The notes beneath the pieces are model-generated. The model was not told the DNA's origin and made no database searches. It saw only the letters and a list, made by a program, of their open reading frames with translations. Positions 1 through 16,319 of a DNA stretch of 64,000 nt are shown here, one piece after another. Source of the DNA: Urechis unicinctus (taxonomy: Eukaryota; Annelida; Polychaeta; Xenopneusta; Urechidae); contig CM067354.1 in assembly GCA_034190875.2 (NCBI GenBank), positions 39,076,739 to 39,140,738 of the forward strand. Direction: 5' to 3'. Both the position numbers and the translations under genes were made by a program. How positions within the stretch are numbered: the first letter of the stretch is position 1; each line of letters opens with the position of its first letter.

Positions 1-3780
<3,780 letters not shown>

Positions 3781-6700
3781 GAAGCAAACAAATAAGTTAG
3801 CTTTAATATTGAGAAGACTAGACCATGGTCAAATTAATCCTGACCCTGCACTGCAAAAAGTTCTATAATTTCAGATGACAACATTTATCTGTTTTCTAAA
3901 ACCAACGACTTGAGATGTATGTGTTTGTTATTGGAATAATGAAGACACGATGTATACGGTTTTAACTAAACAGGTTGGCCTATTAGCAGCTACAGATAAC
4001 AATTCGTAACAACATAACTTAATGTGTGAGTAACTGATATCTGGTCACTGAGACAGCAATTGAATTTAATCACATCGCATTTGCTATCCATAATTGAACA
4101 ACTCAATTTTTTCTGCTAGCCTGTTGCGTGCAAATGAATACAACAATCCAGCTGAAATGGGTGAGGTAACACCCTACTTTATCATGATTTGGATTCTAAC
4201 ACATTTCCGGATATGTTACTTGCAACATTCTACAATGCTGCAATAATAATAGGTAAAGCGAAATGGCTGCTGATTGTGGAAATAATAGTAATGTACAAAG
4301 TTAATTAGATCCGTTGTTCTGAGAATCCTTTTGCTCCTACATCCAGCCAGCAGATGGTACTTCCTCGATGATATTACTTCCGCGACTCGTATCGTTTGCT
4401 GCCATCAACGACGGCCAGCAGCTGATGTTGCTACAATGACAAAGTTCGCTATTGTGGCAGGGCCAGATAAGGCCGTCATTCTCTGAAAAGCAAGCATCGA
4501 GGCTAGTGACAATTGTTCTTGCCAGTTGATATTACGGATTGATAATGTTTAAGCGACACAATTACACGAATCTTCCCCTCCTAAACGGACTAGCGAGGCC
4601 TATCGTCTTAGTATGCCTCTGGGAATTATCCAACGATACAATCAATGATGGATAGATTCACTGCTAATATAAATATATGAACCAGCCATGAGTAATCACA
4701 CTGCATGACAAGAATAAGTAGCAACGACATCCGGCTAATGGCGCGGCAAACTTCTGCCCTACAGCACATAGAACATCATAGAGTGTTTAACATTGACCAT
4801 TATAAAGAGTTTATCATTGTTATTGATATTGAGTGCAATCATAGTTCTTGTTATTTAATAGTTAGAGCGGATTAGGGTAATTGAATCCAAACATTTGTGC
4901 AGGAGACAGGGTCTTTTCGATATTCAGCCGTTTTGCATGGGTAACATTGTGGAATACGATTAATGTTCAAAGCATCGCGTTAAAAGGGGTTAATAGGTGT
5001 CATAACGTTAGAATGAGATGCAGCAAGAGCAGTGGCGACAATGTGGTCAATGATCAAGCGATTTATCTACCATTTGGGCTGATTATCATCGGTAGCTGTG
5101 GTTTTATGAAACAGTGACGCTACATGTGTATATGAACGGCCTTGGTCATAACGGCGTGACCAAATATAAAAGCAATGCTTGGCAAAATCTGAAATGAATT
5201 TAAACTAAGCAACCCTTATATTTATTCCTTCATTAAAGATAAAATTAGCCAATTTAAGTCCTCCATGAGCCATTTTAGTTGAAGATTAATAAATACACAT
5301 AAGGTAAATGTTCTCGTTATGGTTATATTTTCGTTTCAATGGTCAACAACGACGCGAATAAAAATCGAGAGAGCTGAGATTGTAATTTTTTCGAGGGAGG
5401 ACAGTTGCAAATGGATAAGGGTCATAGAGGGGAGGAAACGTGTGTTTATTTGAAGTTAATTCATGAGCATAACTGCCTGTTTACTTAATATGCTGCTATA
5501 TCAAAAAATCCTCCGACAATCCTAATTTATAATATCTGGAATCATATTCCGAATTAGTCTTACCCAGCTAAGATAGACAATCGCATTGCTACATGGAGGA
5601 GCCCTGTTCTAGCCGCTTGCTCTCGCATTACTTGTATGTTGTTTATATGGTTGATCTACGTTTAATGCTCAATATGTTGTCAAGTTATCATCGAACCCAG
5701 TGTGCTGAGGTCAAAGACCAAAGGAAACTCTTCATGGAATCGTCATTTTACTTCAGATAAATCATTTCTGCTGGTAACTTATAAATGCGTGGTTCCACAT
5801 AATGACTGTAAAGATCTTGTAACATGAGTCGATGTTCCTATTTTTAACGGGAGTTTTATAGTGCACTCAACACACACCGAATATATGCCTGGGTACAATA
5901 CATGATAACGCTCATTACATGTAGTGGTCCAAAATCTGTTTGCTCGTGGATCTAGGAAGCTACGTTATACCTTTTATATCAGCTGTTGGGGTAATTACTC
6001 CAAGATGCACATCATATCTGACAGAGGCATGAGCGATGGAAACGTGACATATCATAACGACTATTTGGCACTAAATAAATCATAATGCTAATTTGCACTT
6101 GTTGTATTGCATTACTAAACACATCACATACATTCATATAACCTCATGAATTCTTCAGTTTACAAATGTGAATCCCCTTTTATCTGTTAAGCGAGATAAA
6201 GACCAGCTATCCCTATGGAGAACCGTAACACACGCGAGCTGAGAAGCGATTGAGGCTATATATAACATACGATATTTCTTAGCGGTTGAATTGTTTGTGA
6301 TAGGAGCGTTGGGTACGTTGAGAGCCAGGTGCATACAATTATTTTACTTGGGTGATGTGCCAATCAATTGATTGAGGACAGGTTATCATATCTCAAAAGT
6401 GTTGATTCTTCCGGATGAATATCGGCGAATTCTAGAGGTGTAGATGCTTTATATTCGTCAAACCCATGTTTATATTTTTAGCGAATTTGAATGGCGTGAC
6501 AAATTATGTCATACTTAAAGCACGTGTTGTCAATAAATATCATGTGCCCATGTGATGTGTCTAGAAACTATTTCTTGCTATCAATATGCTAAATGCATGT
6601 TTTTAAGATAGTTAGCTCGTCGAGAGTTTGTTTGGCACTATCCGCATGGTAATCGGACCGCAAATTTTTCCAACCACATATGAGAACACCAATAGACGAA

Positions 6701-8929
6701 AATGGAATAACGACTCTTCACTCTCGTGCATCACATTTTTATTGGGCATAAACCACTCAAAGAGAAGGATGATAAAAGCCATTAACTGGATGATGTTGTA
6801 TTCATCGAATATCTTGTGGATGTGCCAAATAAAGCATTAGCCATATTGAATAATATGTGGGTTGTCATTAGCTTCACAACTACGAACCGAATAGGGCAAT
6901 GCTTTTTCGCCTATACATTTGACCGATTTCAAGGTCATGTTGAATTACCCTAATCTCACTATCCCCAGAATCTGTATTGCATTATATCCATTTAAGACAT
7001 GGACGCAACGCCTGTAATGGCTTGTCGTCCAACCAGATTCATATCCATGAATACCGAAGCTGGCCGGAACACACAAACGACTACTTTGTCAACGGGAGTT
7101 TGCAATGAGAGGCACGCAACATGCTGGAGTCGGGTTATGGTCAATAGGGGCGTACAAGATTCATTCACCAATCACATAATTTCGACTATGAAATAGACGT
7201 TGAAGCATAGTGATTTCTTCGCTCATTAATTAATGTGTTTGCCGCAGCTAACATCGTCTTCTCAATGTCACAATTAAACTGCATAACAATTAATTATACG
7301 AGTCAATGACAAACGATGTCGAGGAGATGTCCAGACGGTTTGCCTTTGTATTGTAACGAAGCAGCATGTGAGCATTGCTACATTAGGTTGCCCTAGCTAT
7401 TGTCTGTCTCCTGCATTATTAGTGAACCGTGATATGAATCAGTGAACAGCAGCGTGAAACAGATCCGTGAACAGTGATTTGTACGGTTGAAATTCCAGTT
7501 GCTTTATTGTCCTTCAAAATAAAAAGTCAAGGTGGCTGTTGTAAATAGCAGCATTGTTGGCCCATTAGTATAGGGGTCTTGTCAAGTATAACAAGGAAAA
7601 TCGAGCTCAGCACATTAACCTGAGAGCAAATATGACATGACTGTAGACCTAGTTTTGATCCACGCTTTTTCGTTTGAATAAACATCAAGAAGATATCATT
7701 CAACTGAGCATTTGATATTACAAACTAACTTCCTAGCATCTATACCAGGGAGTCTTCTGCAATGGTCAATCTGTAGCCCATAATGTCGTTTACGGATGTA
7801 AAATGTGAAAATGCTTGAATAACGATCATGTATATTGATATGGGATGGGTTAGATTCCATTTTTCCAAAGCAAATTCATTTTTCAAGACTTTATTTCCGA
7901 TAAAGTGACGCTTAAACACCCATCAATTGATGAGTCAAGTAAAATTACACATTGATGGTAAGATCAAAACATTTAATGCACAATCATGTCAGCCAAAACA
8001 TCTCCAGACTGTAAATTTCCGTGTACTTGATGTTACATCGTAATACTACTGTTTGTGCTATTGCAATCAATCAAATGTTCCTGCTGGGCTCATTGCAGTA
8101 AGTAATATAATGTACCAGTAAAATGTAATGTTAGAAAATCATTTATCATTATTAAGATATATAAATAACCACATACTATGTAACTTATTTAAGAGAGTTG
8201 CCTAAGTAAGAAGGTATATTAAAAGGCTATTCATTTTGCACTGTGCAAGTGCTTGAGTCATAGAACTGTATTTTTACTGGGATTTGTCTTCATAATATGT
8301 TGTTTGCCATTGCACCATTAGAATTTGCATGCTATTAATACCTTACTCCGTGCTTCGTGGTCAAATAGCCCAGGTGGTTAACCGTTCACAGGTGTTTCAG
8401 TAGACTAACGCTGCCCACGCGATAACACTACAATCTATTATTCAGATAAAAGGTACCGCAGTTGCGAGGGGTTTATGTGAGTAACAATGGTAGCCAAAGA
8501 TGAAAGCTTTCTCTTATTTTCTTTATGAACAGGCGAATGCAATATTACAGGGATATCATTGCAAGGAATATCATGTAGGATGAAGCATAGATTATGTAAC
8601 TGCAAAATCTTGATGCACGTTCCAATTATTAGGTGATATGTTTTATGTGAAGTTGAAACACGAGGGTTAAAGTAAATGAGCAAAGACTATTAATATGTTA
8701 AAGATTCTAAGGGACGATGCAGGCCTAACCAGAAGGGCGTGTTCAAGTAACACTTTCAGCTTACTGGCATAATAATAACCGCGTAATGTCAAGTTCTTCG
8801 TACGCATTTTTGCAAACGACGTACTCCGTCAAAGCAAGGAAACATAAAGTTTGCAGCGGATCGCACCTAGCAGAACTATGATGAAAGCATATATGATTTC
8901 ATGGGAGGCATAATATCTTAATGTTGTCG
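3781..8929. other. Unassigned AT-rich DNA
   Basis: I see no supported gene, RNA or bounded mobile element here. The short ORFs of 60-80 codons lack splice context or recognisable motifs and are what chance gives in this base composition. Confidence 0.5.
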
Positions 8930-9720
8930 TTTATTTCAAAATACTTATCAATTAATATGGGTATAACAAATGTAATGATAATAAACTAACCTCAATAAAA
9001 GTTGTAATATCATCTGCTCGCTAGACACAAAGAATAAATGCCATGCAAGTGAATGAGACATTTTCACGTCAAATTGACGTGCTATCCCGTCAATGTCCAA
9101 GCAACAGATGCTACCGAGAGACATGCACCACTAAAGTATTGTTGATTACCGAATGAGTGCCAAATGATTAATTGCAATAATGCTCATCAATTCACTCGCA
9201 CAGTTCAATAGAATATAAGTTTTGTCTGTAAAGCACCGTTCAGTACCATAGAACTACAATGAAACACCTTGAAACTACAATATAGCACAACCAATTCGTG
9301 ATCGATCAGCGACACGACACGCGTTCTGCTCATTCGATCACCATAAAAATATGCACATTATCAGGTATGAGTCTATTGATGCCTGAGTTTATTAGTTTCA
9401 TTTCCCTGTTGCACCCATGTATAATCTTATTCCCTATTGTCTAGGGCTTTTAGGTGTGTTATCTAAGCACTACATCGACGAAAACCTATTGACACAAACC
9501 TCTCTAACATGTAGTAAATATTTGACATATTCTCTCATATAGCATTTGTTCTTGAATGGCGAAATGTCTTCACTCACGCAAAACGCATTTGCTAAAGTGT
9601 GTAATATAATAGCCATATCTCAGCCCAACACCCAATATTGTCTCATATAATCAATGGTTTGCCTCCTTAATCTAGTGCAGCATACGTCGCAATATGTCCT
9701 TATTTAAGCCTATTCCTCTC
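8930..9720 (+). repeat. Long-period repeat, copy B (partial)
   Basis: Collinear with 2,970-3,700 of copy A: ATCATCTGCTCGCTAGACAC, then a region with GATCGATCAGCGACA (compare GATCAAGCAGCGACA in copy A), then TAGTGCAGCATACGTCGC near the end. Substitutions and small indels separate the copies, so both are old. Confidence 0.65.
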
Positions 9721-9978
9721 GTTTCATCCGAAATGAGCAGCGCTACTTCAGAAATATAGGCATATAGGCAAGGTTGTAGTCAATCATACAGATATATTTT
9801 CTACAAATAACTGAAAATCAACCGCATAGCTTTTTTTTTCATAATGTTACTCCTTAAATTTACTTTTAGCCACTTTTCAAACATTTACTTAATACGATGA
9901 AGGCATCAGCTTACATTCTAAAAAAAGTCAGATGATGACAGGCCGTAATATACTGGGGTTGCAATGAATCACATAAAT

Positions 9979-9984
9979 TTTATT
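9979..9984 (-). terminator. Poly(A) signal AATAAA of the small secreted-peptide gene
   Basis: TTTATT on the plus strand reads AATAAA on the minus strand, about 180 nt past the stop codon of the candidate gene at 10,166-10,754. In this AT-rich DNA the hexamer is common by chance, so it supports the gene only weakly. Confidence 0.4.
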
Positions 9985-10165
9985 CCTTTAACTTCAAATG
10001 AATATTAAGCATAATTGCATTAAGTGCTTGTTTTTCCAACTATTAACATATCATAGAAACTAAAGTCCTGCGTCCCGGAACAGCTGGGGTGGCGAATTCA
10101 GCAGTTTGGATAGTCTGGGCAAAAACCCAATGCCTACACTAGACATAATGGCGGTGTCCGTTTTG

Positions 10166-10754
10166 TTAGTTTTTTTTTTCGTTTGCCTTTTCTGAAATAA
10201 GGATATAAAACATTGCATATCATACAACTGGTGACAAGTTAATACGTTCAGATGGTGCTGTGGTAAAGTATACTATTTGTACTAAATGTTCATCACTTAG
10301 TACACATGTTATAAAACTGAAAGTAATATCTTGATAGGGATACAGACACACCCGCTCGGGGACTAGTTAGAGTTCCGCAACGCGATCACCAGCTGTTCCA
10401 TTAATCTACCAGTGTCTCTTTAAAACACCGCGAATAAATGCAACCGCATTGAAGACGACGATACGAATGAACTACCGTCTCGTTACTCAGTTATCGCAAA
10501 CAAATATGTATCTATTTTGTCCATTTACTTGTAATAAAATATTTTTCACGTCAATCACTTAGGCTATATTCAGGGTAGATTTCGACCATTACTGAGAATG
10601 TTGCAAATAGTCGAGTAATTGTGAGTCAGAGTGGCTTACCATTCTTTTTGTCGTCAGACTTGGTTGGTTTAGCTTCGGCAACGCCCTCCTGAAGTATGAC
10701 GACCAAGAATGACACAGCAAGAGCGATGGCTAACGTCTTCTTCAAAGTCGACAT
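10166..10754 (-). CDS. Small secreted lysine-rich peptide, two exons
   Basis: Exon 1 (10,754-10,640) opens with ATG and encodes 38 residues: a lysine n-region (MSTLKK), a hydrophobic core (LAIALAVSFLVVIL), a small-residue cleavage region (GVAEA) and a charged mature start (KPTKSDDKKN). It ends after G at a strong donor, G|GTAAGC, in phase 1. Downstream on the same strand, TATATCCTTATTTCAG at about 10,207-10,192 is a strong acceptor in the matching phase. Exon 2 (10,191-10,166) adds EKANEKKN and a TAA stop, giving a 46-residue precursor with a mature peptide of about 18 lysine-rich residues and no cysteine. A weaker acceptor near 10,116 would instead give the ending DYPNC. I do not recognise the family. 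Signal peptide, phase match, TATA box and poly(A) signal together argue for a real host gene. A secreted effector, antimicrobial or neuropeptide-like role is only a guess. Confidence 0.62.
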
Positions 10755-10818
10755 ATCTAGTACACATGCGTATGTATGTCCTAAGTGGTAGTCAGGTTTA
10801 AGCCAGTTATATCTTTCA

Positions 10819-10824
10819 TATATA
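10819..10824 (-). promoter_or_regulatory. TATA box of the small secreted-peptide gene
   Basis: TATATA on the minus strand, 65 bp upstream of the ATG at 10,754. This would place the transcription start near 10,790 with a 5' leader of about 35 nt. TA-rich sequence is common here, so the call rests on the spacing. Confidence 0.4.
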
Positions 10825-13769
10825 AATAATGATTATTGATAAACATGATATTTTATGAATAATATTTACTTGCGTGTTCAGTATAGAGCGGTTGGGTTCG
10901 TTAAGTTGCTGCTCTATTATTCAAAGCTCTGGTATTGATATGCGTTTATGTGTGAAAATCAGGTCCTTATAAAACAAGTGCGTAAAACCTTAATTGCAGA
11001 TAATACCTCAAGAGATGTCAATAGTTGAGACAGGTGTGTTGCATGATAGATGTGTTCGTGTCAATGCATCTGTTATTCTGCCATATTGAAAACTAACATA
11101 TCGATTGTTGAATCATCAGGTCAGCTTGATAAGCAGTTAGAATAATACCCGTGTGCATTAATAAACAATCGTTTTCTGCCGAGCATGAATCATACATTTC
11201 ACCGATAATGTGTTTTTACAGCTATAAATACAAGCCTAGTGTAAAATTGAACATACATTCTTGGCCACAATGACTACACTCATTTGTCATAAATAACGGC
11301 AGCACCAGACTCATCTTTATAGTGTCATTGCTTTTTTAATCATTTTCTAAATATTGGTGTTATAAATGTTATGACGTCAGGTCAATACGGGCAACGTCGA
11401 TATGTAAGCGTTGTAATAGGCGTAATCTTAGTTAACCAATGGTTACAACTTGATGCATGCTGCATTCATGTATGAATGTCTTTATTTTACCTCCTAAGCA
11501 TCTCGTCATTGGTGGTCTTCCTTTCTGGCCGATTAGCATGGGATGACCAATGTATGTGCTCTTCGCAAATTGTAACGAATCGTAAGACGTATAAGTGATA
11601 TTGTGCAGACCTCCGAAAACAGTGCCATAACATGATACACAGATTTTGCTTTGGTAGATTTGAAATCATTAACGTTATGATATATATTGCCATTTATAAA
11701 ATATATACCAAGCAAAATGTTTTGCCTGTTGTGATGTGGCCATTGCTCATAACACGGTTTAGTTATGCAAGTGACAAAACTAGCCTTTGAATTCGGGGCT
11801 TGCAAAGATGCTGCTGACTTTGTTGTGTGATATCTAGGAAGCCAAATATGTCTATCTATACCAGCCTCCCTCTCTTGCTGGTTTTGATACATAAACATAA
11901 CTGTCAGAATCTCATACACGACTTTATATACAGAAACTTGACAAGTGTGACTTAAATTATTATAATAATAGCCTAGTTAGAACAGCAACGTAGGAATTCA
12001 AATTGTGAATAAAATGCAGATAAAAGTTCACTTGGCATCTATAACTGATTAATTTCGACCGGACTGTCCGGCGTAGTCCGTAGTCCAAGGTAAAGAGCCA
12101 CTTGAATTGTTCCTTACTCGTTGTTAATGGAGGCATATTCTGCACGCTAAATCACCCTCAAGCGGCAGATGATTTCAGAATCTTCTGCTGCCCTTTGTGA
12201 CCCCACTATAATCTACGCCATGACCCACAATAATCCTTAAGTCATTATTGCCATTAAATGGTACCGTATATGAGCGATTATTTGGGTTGTAACACGGACC
12301 ACAAATCATTAAGAAAGCAGATGCCATCGGCACACGACTTTAATTGGTTGGGTTGTTTTGATGATTTTGCTAAGAAGGTTTTTGTATTTATATAATTACT
12401 CCTCGACAATCTGTAGCCACATTTTTCTTTTTATTGATTGGTGTGAAGATATGTATGGAAAACATGCTGGTATTGAATCGATTAATACACATCGAGCGCC
12501 ACCCAAGTGTGGACCATGGAAAAGCCAAAAGACAACTAAGTCACAAACTTTAATGCAGTGTCATTAAGTCTAATTAACGCTCCTATTCCGTTATGTCTGC
12601 CGTCCATGATATTGCTGGTCGCTATGTAGGTTGTCGAATCACTTGCATCCTTTTTTCTGTGACCTCACGTAAGGGGCTCTAAATGATACCCTCCTCTTAT
12701 GTTAGTATCTGTATCGATCTTTCTAGACGGATTGAGAGTAGTAAGCTCGTATCATACCGATCTGGGTAAATTTGTTGAGTAAGCTGCGTCATTATTCCGC
12801 CCCGTTAGCTGCTGGTAATTGCGATCTCAAGGTTAAACGCTGTCTAACGATTCTCGAGGGGGAAATGAAAGACGCGATTCTTGCTGTGTATCCGATTTAT
12901 GAAGCCGTATTAATGGCGATATCGTATAACAGAAAACGTGGTCTTGCCCTGCTGCTTAACTCTTCATGCAATAGCCACATCACAGCGCCAATGCTTTTTT
13001 TCCATAAGCTGTCTAACCGATTGTTTTGACCGCCTTTGGATATTATCATGATACCCCACAGATATTTGACCACAAAGAATAGGAGACTTAAGCACGATAA
13101 CCATCACAACCAGTCAATGTGGGCTCTCTATTTAAGACGGGAGCATTTGTTTTGAGATATTATTACATGAAAGCGACGTGGCTTTTGATAACGGGATTGA
13201 GTTCAGAGAACCCACAGCTAGTGGCAACCTCTGCAAATTGCTACTTCCTGTTGCTTCTAAGGTGGTATTTCGAGCACAATATTATTGACCGGCCATATAC
13301 AGTGAGATTAAACCTCGTGTGACAAGTGTTCATTGTTGTTGCCAAGTCTATGTGATAGTAATACTAGCCAAAATGAAGATTGCCTGACGACCTCATTAGT
13401 GGATCACGCTGAGGCGCTGACATTTGATTGCCTTTTGGTAGTGACACTGTAGATTGTCTGCATGGTTAATGGCAAGCCATATAGTTCCGTACATAATGTT
13501 GATGTGACGGAATGGGTCTGGAGGAGATGAGCAATGTGAAACGAGGTGTGTTTCAGACTGCAATATTTCAAAACAAGGCAGTCTTCATTCCATTCGGTAT
13601 TATGCTACGCGTCTCTCCGTGCGTGTTTAGTACAATCAGTTAGCTGACAGTCTTCTCTGTGCTCGGTAAATAGGATTCATTACTCAATTTGAATTCATGA
13701 GAATGGGCTTCCCATGACTGTCCTGAACGCAGTGTATTTCTGTCCAAAATACATATAGAGCCCACTTTG
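10825..13769. other. Unassigned AT-rich DNA
   Basis: No supported features. The ORFs at 11,533-11,919 (-) and 12,772-13,029 (+) show no motif, splice context or composition that sets them apart from chance. Confidence 0.45.
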
Positions 13770-13936
13770 TTTAGCTCATAACCGTTATGAACCAGGCAAA
13801 AGCCATCTTATCACAATATATACAGGGAAATAACCATCTTCTTCGCTTTATCTACGAGCTGGGCACTTACCATTTAAAAACCCATTCATGAACTAGGCTG
13901 TAACTAATTTATATCCTTTATAAACGAGCCGGTTAT
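13770..13936 (+). repeat. Degenerate left part of the 31-bp minisatellite
   Basis: Decayed units are recognisable by GAACCAGGCA, AACTAGGCTGTAACTA and CCTTTATAAACGAG, the same words as in the array at 14,111-14,935. This shows the array once ran through the position now held by the SINE. Confidence 0.6.
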
Positions 13937-14110
13937 GTGCCGTGGTGGTTATCTGCGTCGTGTTTCGATGCACAGGCTGTGGGTTCGATCCCTGTCGGTC
14001 CCATCGCTTCCTCCCAGCGGGTTTTGCAGCGCAATATGTGCAACGTGTTTGTGCAAAGCATCACAATTATCATCATCCATCACCGTTGCGATATGTAACA
14101 TAAAACCCCA
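13937..14110 (+). mobile_element. tRNA-derived SINE inserted in the minisatellite
   Basis: The head is tRNA-like, with a good RNA polymerase III B box (GGTTCGATCCC, 13,982-13,992) about 36 bp after a weaker A-box-like TGGTTATCTGCG (13,946). The region around the B box (GTGGGTTCGATCC, then CTGTCGG) resembles a T arm. A non-tRNA body follows and ends near ATGTAACATAAAACCCC, a tail style I associate with marine-invertebrate SINEs (from memory, not searched). The 5' end lacks a convincing acceptor stem, so it is not a functional tRNA. Minisatellite units flank it on both sides. Confidence 0.65.
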
Positions 14111-14935
14111 GGAGTACCAATACTTAAACTTTATAAACAAGGCATAAACCAACTTATCCCTCAATAAACCGGACACTAACAAACCAATCCCTTAACGGAC
14201 CGGACACTAACGAACTGATCCCTGAATAAACCAGTCAGTAACCACATCATCCCTTTATAAACAAGGCAGTAACTACTTTATCCCCTTATAAACAAGGCAG
14301 TAACCACATCATCCCTTTATAAACAAGGTAGTAACTACGGCTTCCTTTTATAAACCTGGCATAAAAAACATCATCCCTTTATAAACCAGACAGTAACCAC
14401 ATCATCTCTTTATAAACCAGGCAGTAACTACATCATCCCTTTATAAACCAGGCAGTAACCACATCATCTCTTTATAAACCAGGCAGTAACTACATCATCC
14501 CTTTATAAACCAGGCAGTAACCACATCATCTCTTTATAAACCAGGCAGTAACTACATCATCCCTTTATAAACAAGGCAGTAACTACATCATCCCTTTATA
14601 AACAAGGCAGTAACAACATCATCCCTTTATAAACTATGCAGTAACCATATCATCCCTTTATAAACTAGGCAGTTACCATATTGTCCCTTTAAAACACAGG
14701 AGGTAACCACACCATCCATTTATAAACCAGGTAATAACCACATCATCCCTTTATGAACAAGGCAGTAACTACATCATCTCTTTATAAACAAGGCATTAAC
14801 CACATCATCCCATTATAAATAAGGCCGTAACCACATCATACCTTTATTAAAAAGGCAGTAGCTGCATTATCCCTTGATAAACAAAGCAGTAACAACATAG
14901 TTCCTTTATAAATCAGGCAACAACCACCTTGCTCC
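14111..14935 (+). repeat. 31-bp minisatellite array
   Basis: About 26 tandem units built on CCTTTATAAACCAGGCAGTA followed by ACTACATCATC. Spacing of TATAAACCAG words at 14,411, 14,442 and 14,473 gives a 31-bp period. Between about 14,380 and 14,560 units alternate (CCACATCATCTC against CTACATCATCCC), a 62-bp higher-order repeat showing recent dimer-wise expansion. Units at both edges are more diverged. Confidence 0.95.
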
Positions 14936-16310
14936 TCTGTAATCTGAAACGATTTCATCCATCCTCCTGAATGACCACATCTAGTCTGTTGCAATTCAGG
15001 ATTTCTAATTCTTCCATCGTGTGCCATCGTTACCTCACATTACGCGTCGCATTGTCTCATCCTTAATGTTTTATCTCAATCAATGGAAACATTTAGCATG
15101 ACATTAGCGAGAAATACGATGCCACAACAAAGAGGTAATGTTGTATCACAAGATGAAAAACACAAATAGATTCATGAATGAGACGATACGTCAGGCCTTT
15201 GATCTTCAACGGATCTCTATGTCTACTTTTTGGCGCTGCAACTGCTTGTAACTGGATGCTGAGTTGCTTGCATTTAAGCATGTTAAATCCAGTAGACATC
15301 ATTTAAGTTGATGAAAGACTTTGGTATTATCCTAGCAATAAAGAACATTCAAAGCAGCATTCTTTAATGACGGTGTGTACGCATTTCATATACACAAAAG
15401 CCTTGATAAGATACATTAGTATACGGTTGTGCTAGTTCCAGTAGGGAAATAGTGCAAACAATTGACACCGTGTAGGGGATGTCTTTTAATAACACAAGAG
15501 CAACGGGACATGCAATAATATATAAAATCGAAGGACTTAAGCATGTTGTCTTTTTCCTTGTCATGAGGCTTAACTGCATGGACGCATTTTTTGCCTGATT
15601 AGCGATTTATTCTTTGACGGACAGAATCATCACACGCCCCTTGACAAGCCATTATTAAAAATCACGTTGTCAATACGAAAGAGCAATTCCTAATTTTAGC
15701 TTGCTAGCACCCCTTAGAACTATATAAATGAACCTGTCCAATGACGACCATGAAATTTTGTTTTGTATTCGTAGACGGTAGCGCAAGGTTGCGAGTGTTT
15801 CACCTAAGATAACGCACTGGAACATGAGCTTCTAGCAGGCAGACATCAGAAGCAGGTATTTAATGGTAAAGTCCTTTGATGAAGGTGTCAATGGCCTTTA
15901 TAGTTTATTGTTCAGGATTGATTGCCACCAAAGGAATAAAATTATGGGGTTATTTGACAGTACCAAGGCTTGGTCCAATACTAACAGTGATTTTTTGGAG
16001 ACATTAACGTCATGGTGCGTTCATCTATTGTCCTCAAGTAATCAGTACATAAAGCAATTACTGGAGCAAAAAAAAAGAACAAGCTATAATGAATTGGAAA
16101 TCGACTTGCTCTCTAAACTACTTTAATTGACCTTTTTAAACACTGGCATATATATATTTAATTAGTTTTTTCGTCTAGTGATACCACATATCATTGTTAC
16201 AAACACCCAAGGCACCATACAAATATCAAGGCTTAATTTCACTTCTTTATTGAATCATATGTGCGCTTGTAAGCGATCTGTTACCAGGCTATCAATTTTT
16301 ATAGTTAACT
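14936..16310. other. Unassigned DNA
   Basis: No feature can be supported. The 87-codon ORF at 15,863-16,126 has no recognisable domain. Confidence 0.4.
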
Positions 16311-16319
16311 ATTTTCATG

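Noticed and set aside
14111-14935. CRISPR-like appearance of regularly spaced short repeats
   Set aside because: The whole 31-bp unit is repeated, with no unique spacers, and the DNA is eukaryotic.
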